NCBI RefSeq assembly: GCF_018403265.1
Contig: NZ_BOSI01000002.1
Span: 682,001-746,000, forward strand
Source of the DNA: Paenibacillus sp. J31TS4
GTDB lineage: Bacteria > Bacillota > Bacilli > Paenibacillales > NBRC-103111
Length of the DNA stretch: 64,000 nucleotides
Reading direction: 5' to 3'
The notes below the pieces were generated by a model that did not search any database, was not told the origin of the DNA, and was given only the letters and a program-made list of their open reading frames with translations. The translations under genes were made by a program, and so were the position numbers. Shown here piece by piece: positions 62,413-64,000 of the stretch (position 1 is its first letter; every line of letters begins with the position of its first letter).

Positions 62413-64000
62413 ATGCCGAACGAAACAATAAGAGGCTATTTGCATACCGTCCGCACCCGGCTGTACCGGCTGGCCGTCCTCCGGCATCTCTGGCTGGGCG
62501 TCCTGACGGGGATGACAGCGGCGTGTCTACTGGCAGCCGCGGCCTTCGTATTCCCTTTGGGGAGCTACCGGGCCGCCTGCGCGGCCGCTGTGGCAATGGG
62601 AGCGGCCGGCTTCGCCGGTTACGCCGCCTCGCGGGGGCCGACTGTCCGGGATGCGGCCCGGCGCATGGACTCAGGCGGTCTGGAGGACCGGATGACGACG
62701 GCGCTCGCCTACGAGACGGCGGATACGCTCGTCGCCCGGCTGCAGCGGGAGGAAGCTGCTCAGTACGCAGAAACGTATACCGCCAAGCTGAGCGCTCGAC
62801 TGCCGTTCCGGCTGCCGCGCCGGGAGCTGGCTGCAGGAGGCGTCCTCCTTGTGTCACTCACCTTACTTTTGCTGCTGCCCAACCCGATGGACGCCGTGAC
62901 GGTACGGGCGGCCGGGGAGAAAAATTGGCTGTCCGAACAGCGGGAGCTGGCCGCTGATCTGAAGCGGGAATGGGAGCAGTCCGACACCGAGACGGGGAGG
63001 GGAATGACCCAGGCGCTTGACGAGCTGCAGACGGGCGTGAAGGATAGCGAGTCGGCGCTTGCGGCGCTGGAGCGTATGGAGCGGACACTTAAGGAGATGC
63101 AGCGGCTGGCGGAAGCCGAGGAGAAGAAGGCCGCTCAGGCGGAGTCCTTCCTCCAGCAGCTGAACCAGCGACAGGAGCTCCGCCCGCTCGCCGAAGCGAT
63201 GGAGCGGGGGGACGCGGAAGCGGCCGCGAAGGCCGCTGCTTCCCTCCTGGAGCAGGCACGGCAGCAGGACCCGGAAGGACGAGACGAGCTCGCAAACCGG
63301 CTCGAAGAGCTGGCCGCGCAGACGCCGGGCGGCGAAGAAGCCGCCCGAAAAGCGGCGGAGGCGCTGCGGGAGCTGGCCTCCAGCCTCCGCGACGGCTCGG
63401 AGCCGGAAGGCAGCTCGGCGGCGGAGCTGGGCGAGGCTCTCGCCGCGGCGCAGGCCGGCCGCGAGGAAGCGGAGCGGCTGCTTGCCGAGCTCCGGGAATC
63501 CGGGGCGCGGCTCGCGCAGTCGGGTCTCGCCATGGCCGGGGAGCTGGCCGAGCAAGGTGCCGCCGTCCCGCCCGGCTGGGGCCAGAGCGGCAGCGCTGCG
63601 GCGATGGCGGCCGCGGATGCCGGAGGCGCAGGAGGTGCGGCGAGCGGAGCCGGAAGCCCCGCAGGAAGCGGTTCCGGCGGGCTGGCAGGGCCCGGCAGCG
63701 CGGGCACCGGAAGCGGCACCGGGCCGGGGACGGGCGATGGAGCCGGCGGTCCAGGCACCGGCCCGGGTGCGGGGACCGGCAGCCAGGGCTCCGGAGGCGG
63801 AGCCGGCGCCGGTGGGACCGGCAGCGGCGCGGGCGGCTTGAGCGGCGGCGTCGGGACGGGCTCCCGCAGCCTCGTCACCACGCCGGGCGCTTCCTCCGGC
63901 GGCGGCACACCGACGCTGGACGCCGGTCCTCTGAACGGGACGGGCGGTCAGGTCGAGAAGGGGGTCCCTGTGCCGGTCGGCCCCGGCAGCATGCGGCCGT
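62413..64000 (+). CDS. Large membrane protein with coiled coil and Gly-rich linker, partial
   Basis: The first 529 codons of a gene that runs off the window. Two membrane segments (about 24-70) and a third (about 139-158) are followed by a long Glu/Ala/Leu coiled coil (about 175-395) and a Gly/Ala/Ser/Thr/Pro-rich linker (about 395-490). AAGGAGGACC precedes the ATG. It follows the ABC exporter by 52 bp in the same direction. The layout resembles DUF4175-like envelope proteins that accompany MoxR-DUF58 operons; the missing part is needed to confirm. Confidence 0.8.
   Translation, partial: MPNETIRGYLHTVRTRLYRLAVLRHLWLGVLTGMTAACLLAAAAFVFPLGSYRAACAAAVAMGAAGFAGYAASRGPTVRDAARRMDSGGLEDRMTTALAYETADTLVARLQREEAAQYAETYTAKLSARLPFRLPRRELAAGGVLLVSLTLLLLLPNPMDAVTVRAAGEKNWLSEQRELAADLKREWEQSDTETGRGMTQALDELQTGVKDSESALAALERMERTLKEMQRLAEAEEKKAAQAESFLQQLNQRQELRPLAEAMERGDAEAAAKAAASLLEQARQQDPEGRDELANRLEELAAQTPGGEEAARKAAEALRELASSLRDGSEPEGSSAAELGEALAAAQAGREEAERLLAELRESGARLAQSGLAMAGELAEQGAAVPPGWGQSGSAAAMAAADAGGAGGAASGAGSPAGSGSGGLAGPGSAGTGSGTGPGTGDGAGGPGTGPGAGTGSQGSGGGAGAGGTGSGAGGLSGGVGTGSRSLVTTPGASSGGGTPTLDAGPLNGTGGQVEKGVPVPVGPGSMRP

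Overview
The window is a compact, GC-rich chromosomal segment of a Gram-positive, endospore-forming bacterium. The gene order follows the Bacillus subtilis block mtaB(yqeV)-yqeW ... rpsU-yqeY-nfeD(yqeZ)-floA(yqfA)-yqfB-yqfC-yqfD-phoH-pgpH-ybeY-dgkA-era-yqzL-recO-glyQS-yqfL-yqxD-dnaG-sigA-trmK-yqfO. High GC, strong GGAGG ribosome sites, GTG/TTG starts, a membrane-bound AraC sugar regulator and class B RNase P RNA point to Paenibacillaceae (Paenibacillus or Cohnella-like). The assignment is an inference from synteny and style; no search was run.

Layout. 1-1689: end of mtaB, a NUDIX hydrolase and a YqeW-type Na/Pi transporter. 1766-15959: RlmI-like rRNA methyltransferase, then the double-strand-break set addB-addA-sbcD-sbcC with overlapping or nearly abutting genes. 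16364-23533: a carbohydrate uptake locus (membrane AraC regulator, two binding lipoproteins, two permeases, no ATPase). 23867-24991: HIT protein, ribosomal protein S21 and YqeY. 25129-28168: nfeD-floA-yqfB, preceded by a textbook ECF-sigma promoter. 28513-29871: a lipoprotein sugar dehydrogenase that interrupts the conserved order. 30035-46146: the housekeeping and sporulation block yqfC-yqfD-phoH-pgpH-ybeY-dgkA-era-yqzL-recO, a glycine T-box, glyQ-glyS, yqfL, yqxD, dnaG and sigA. 46260-48936: a membrane protein, trmK and a Nif3 protein. 49046-49464: rnpB. 49654-54398: a membrane-anchored subtilase, YpuI, a DUF1540 protein, a tandem-repeat membrane protein and a lytic transglycosylase. 54556-58060: cysteine desulfurase plus thiI (4-thiouridine in tRNA), an antisense pterin dehydratase and a TerC-family transporter. 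58220-64000: an operon of a secreted/membrane protein, an ABC-2 exporter and a large coiled-coil, glycine-rich membrane protein cut by the window end.

How it fits together. Most genes serve information processing: DNA ends (AddAB, SbcCD, RecO), replication priming (DnaG), transcription (SigA), tRNA charging and modification (GlyQS, TrmK, ThiI, MtaB) and ribosome maturation (Era, YbeY, RlmI, S21). A second theme is the envelope: NfeD/FloA, PgpH, DgkA, the subtilase, the transglycosylase, TerC and the terminal ABC operon. Two promoters with the form TGAAAC-N16-CGTATT, one before nfeD-floA and one pointing through phhB towards terC, suggest that an ECF sigma factor ties part of this set to envelope stress. 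No CRISPR array, transposase, prophage or tRNA gene was seen.
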